From Alkalihalobacillus bogoriensis ATCC BAA-922 (GTDB taxonomy: Bacteria; Bacillota; Bacilli; Bacillales; Bacillaceae_F), in assembly GCF_000621445.1 (NCBI RefSeq), contig NZ_KK211279.1, positions 57,203 through 119,481 on the forward strand: DNA of 62,279 nt, given 5' to 3'. The notes beneath the pieces were generated by a model. That model ran no database searches and was not told where the DNA came from. It saw only the letters and a list, made by a program, of their open reading frames with translations. Position numbers and translations under genes: made by a program. The first letter of the stretch is position 1, and each line of letters opens with the position of its first letter. Below, in pieces: positions 60,825 to 62,279 of the stretch.

Positions 60825-61394
60825 TTACCCTTGAGCACTTGGTATTGTTTTTGTAGCTTTTCTTCGCTTAATAAACGTCCATAGAAATACAATTAAAGCA
60901 AAGATAAATCCACCTATAAATATTCCAATACCGATAAAAACCTCACTTAAAAACGTCTTCTTAATTAAAACAACGACCTCTGTAGCCTGAGTGTCATTGT
61001 CATACCAGCCTGCCATCGTATATGTACCCACTTCATCAACGCTAAAAGTTAAAACACCTACCCCTTCTCTTCCATTAAGAGTATACGTGGAATTTATGTT
61101 GATTGGCTCCAATTCTACTGTTTGGCCAGATGGGTCTGTTAGAGCAACGTGCAGTCCTGGGATACTTTGCTCGTTTGAATATACTTTCCCATCAAAAACA
61201 CTTTGATACTCATTAAAAATCGTATACTTCCCTTTTGAATCTAATGTGAATTGTGATTCTCCAGGTACAATCAATCTTTCTCCCTGTTTAAACACACCCG
61301 AATTGATAAAGAAGAAAAACAGTAAAATCGTTCCTACTAAAAATATTCCAATAGCAAGCCCATACATCTTTTTACTTGGTACTTGTTGTTCCAT
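60825..61394 (-). CDS. Two-helix membrane protein with outer beta domain, unknown
   Basis: 189 residues from ATG (MEQQVPSKK). The longer frame starts at a TTG without a good ribosome binding site; even this ATG has only GGTGGTG about 8 nt upstream, so the start is uncertain. Transmembrane helices lie at about 10-32 and 150-175, with a beta-rich extracytoplasmic domain (about 40-140) between them. The tail is basic and cytoplasmic. No family was recognised. It may act with the neighbouring protein at 59900. Confidence 0.65.
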   Translation of the reverse strand: MEQQVPSKKMYGLAIGIFLVGTILLFFFFINSGVFKQGERLIVPGESQFTLDSKGKYTIFNEYQSVFDGKVYSNEQSIPGLHVALTDPSGQTVELEPININSTYTLNGREGVGVLTFSVDEVGTYTMAGWYDNDTQATEVVVLIKKTFLSEVFIGIGIFIGGFIFALIVFLWTFIKRRKATKTIPSAQG

Positions 61395-61527
61395 CCTTCC
61401 AACACCACCACTTTCTTTTTTTGGTTTTATTGCCGTAAATTGGCACAAATCATTATATATTTTACCATGTTTGATGTTTCACTTATGTAGGCAGGAGTTA
61501 TCATTTTTCCATTACATCATCAAAAAA

Positions 61528-61564
61528 AGAGTAGGGAAGAAGCACTGCTTGAACCTACCCTTTT
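61528..61564 (-). terminator. Terminator of the 93-aa membrane protein gene
   Basis: GTAGGG on the left pairs with CCTACCC on the right, with AAGCA/TGCTT inside, followed on the minus strand by TCTTTTTTT. It lies just beyond the stop at 61566. Confidence 0.7.
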
Positions 61565-61565
61565 A

Positions 61566-61847
61566 TTAATATGACGAAAAAGCAAATATTACGGTAAGTA
61601 TGATAATAAATAAGTAAAGAACAATTCCGATTCCAATCCATATTAATGTCGCTTTTGCATAATTGGCTTTACTTGGATTTGTTCCGCCTCCAAAGCCCCA
61701 TACAAATAACATAACAATATTCACAATGGGAATAGCCATTAGTAAAATTGTAATCATCCAATCAGATAAACTAACGACTGAGTTTTGCTCAACGTTTGTT
61801 CTTGGATGCTGAGCATTTGTTTCTAGTTGTTGATTTTCCACAACCAT
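61566..61847 (-). CDS. Small two-helix membrane protein, unknown
   Basis: 93 residues. An AAGGAG site lies 2 nt from the ATG and 8 nt from an in-frame GTG at codon 3, so translation may start at GTG. A polar N-terminal part (about 1-25) precedes two hydrophobic helices (about 30-50 and 65-92). Between them, WGFGGGTNPSKANYAKATL is a pattern seen in small Firmicutes membrane proteins of unknown function. It has its own terminator. Confidence 0.7.
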   Translation of the reverse strand: MVVENQQLETNAQHPRTNVEQNSVVSLSDWMITILLMAIPIVNIVMLFVWGFGGGTNPSKANYAKATLIWIGIGIVLYLFIIILTVIFAFSSY

Positions 61848-61946
61848 CTCTCCTTAACTATTATTTTATAATACCGTATACTATCATACCGCTAACATCT
61901 TGAAATTAAAAGTAGAAATGAATGTAAGTGATGTCATCATGTAAAA

Positions 61947-61981
61947 AACTGGTTCAAAGTGAAATCCACCTTGAACCAGTT
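61947..61981 (-). terminator. Terminator of the partial LPKTS gene
   Basis: AACTGGTTCAA pairs exactly with TTGAACCAGTT, with a partial inner stem, and TTTTTT follows on the minus strand. It is 14 bp past the stop at 61995. Confidence 0.9.
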
Positions 61982-61994
61982 TATTTTGCGGCTA

Positions 61995-62279
61995 TTAAGC
62001 CATTTCGTTTCTTCTTCGGTATTGAATGTAAATCGCTAAAGCTCCTAATAATAACAATCCAACACCAATGGCAATGAAGTTATACAGTGAAGTTGAAGTT
62101 TTCGGTAACTTATCACTGTCATCATCTTCAGTTTTTTCTTCTTCATCTTCAGTTTTTGGATCTTCTTCTTTGTCAGTGTCGCCTGGTTGGTCGCCATCTC
62201 CTGGTGGTTGCTCACCGCCTCCTGGTGGTTGCTCACCATCTCCTGGCGGTTGCTCACCATCTCCTGGCGGTTGCTCACC
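61995..62279 (-). CDS. C-terminus of an LPKTS wall-anchored protein (cut by window edge)
   Basis: 94 residues are visible and the frame stays open to the window end, so the N-terminal part lies outside. It begins with 7-residue repeats GEQPPGD, continues through an acidic linker (KEEDPKTEDEEEK), and ends in LPKTSTSLYNF, a hydrophobic helix (FIAIGVGLLLLGALAIYI) and a basic tail RRRNEMA. This is a standard sortase sorting signal, very close to those of the pullulanase and the giant nuclease. The function of the missing part is unknown. Confidence 0.85.
   Translation of the reverse strand, partial: GEQPPGDGEQPPGDGEQPPGGGEQPPGDGDQPGDTDKEEDPKTEDEEEKTEDDDSDKLPKTSTSLYNFIAIGVGLLLLGALAIYIQYRRRNEMA
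62182..62279 (-). repeat. 21-bp tandem repeat encoding GEQPPG[DG]
   Basis: At least four 21-bp units encode GEQPPGD or GEQPPGG, followed by a shorter GDQPGD. The array continues to the window edge. It forms the wall-spanning spacer of the partial LPKTS protein. Confidence 0.9.

Noticed and set aside
62045-62278. 77-aa repeat-rich open frame at the window end
   Set aside because: It is a different frame of the GEQPPG[DG]-encoding tandem repeat; the frame ending in LPKTS with a membrane tail is the real one.
1-62279. CRISPR array, tRNA or rRNA genes, IS elements, prophage
   Set aside because: No regularly spaced repeat-spacer units, clover-leaf sequences, transposase or phage structural genes were seen; the repeats present are dispersed or in-gene tandem repeats.

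Overview
The window looks like a chromosomal segment of an endospore-forming, low-GC Bacillaceae bacterium. Evidence for this: a PrkA/YhbH pair and a CwlC-type amidase (sporulation proteins), strong AGGAGG ribosome binding sites, frequent GTG and TTG starts, CcpA-type cre sites, Spo0A-like boxes, a sigma-B-like promoter at dps, and a bioWAFDBI operon in the Bacillus subtilis order. Several stretches follow B. subtilis gene order (queG/yhbA - amidase/yhbB - trmL/cspR ... prkA - yhbH; pbpD - yufK). The large secreted and wall-anchored enzymes would suit an alkaliphilic or salt-tolerant soil or sediment relative, but that is inference. No rRNA, tRNA, CRISPR array, transposase or prophage was seen.

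Layout. 1-11.3 kb: two large minus-strand exoenzymes with LPKTA sortase motifs, a type I pullulanase and a 2450-residue nuclease/5'-nucleotidase; the pullulanase has cre sites upstream. 11.7-19.5 kb: sporulation genes yhbH and prkA, separated by a convergent secreted-protein gene, then the class A PBP pbpD and a YufK-like membrane protein. 19.7-25.1 kb: small heme-monooxygenase-like protein, 29-aa membrane peptide, trmL, amidase, ogt, queG, B3/B4-domain protein and dps. 25.6-33 kb: RND pump, SDR, ThuA-like protein, lipoprotein, DinB protein and cwlC. 33-37 kb: a subtilisin facing an NprR-like XRE-TPR regulator. 37-44 kb: acetyltransferase, VanZ-like protein, duplicated-domain lipoprotein, EamA exporter opposite a MocR regulator, UbiD-like decarboxylase. 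44-50.3 kb: biotin operon with a promoter overlapped by a BirA operator. 50.4-55 kb: PAS-STAS stressosome-like protein, bacterial SET-domain protein, ABC exporter with divergent TetR regulator. 55.9-62.3 kb: 1316-aa subtilase, three membrane proteins of unknown role, and the C-terminus of a third LPKT[AS] wall protein cut by the window edge.

The strongest signal not explained by genes is in the intergenic DNA. Three families of dispersed structured repeats recur. Repeat A is a roughly 180-bp element of four quasi-palindromic 15-bp boxes (two forward, two inverted) with almost invariant spacing of 51, 63 and 51 bp. Repeat B is a roughly 100-bp element whose first bases form the stop codon of the upstream gene in two cases. 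Repeat C is a roughly 370-bp element with long nested stems, present twice and flanked both times by repeat B.

All product calls come from reading motifs and known families. No database search was run.
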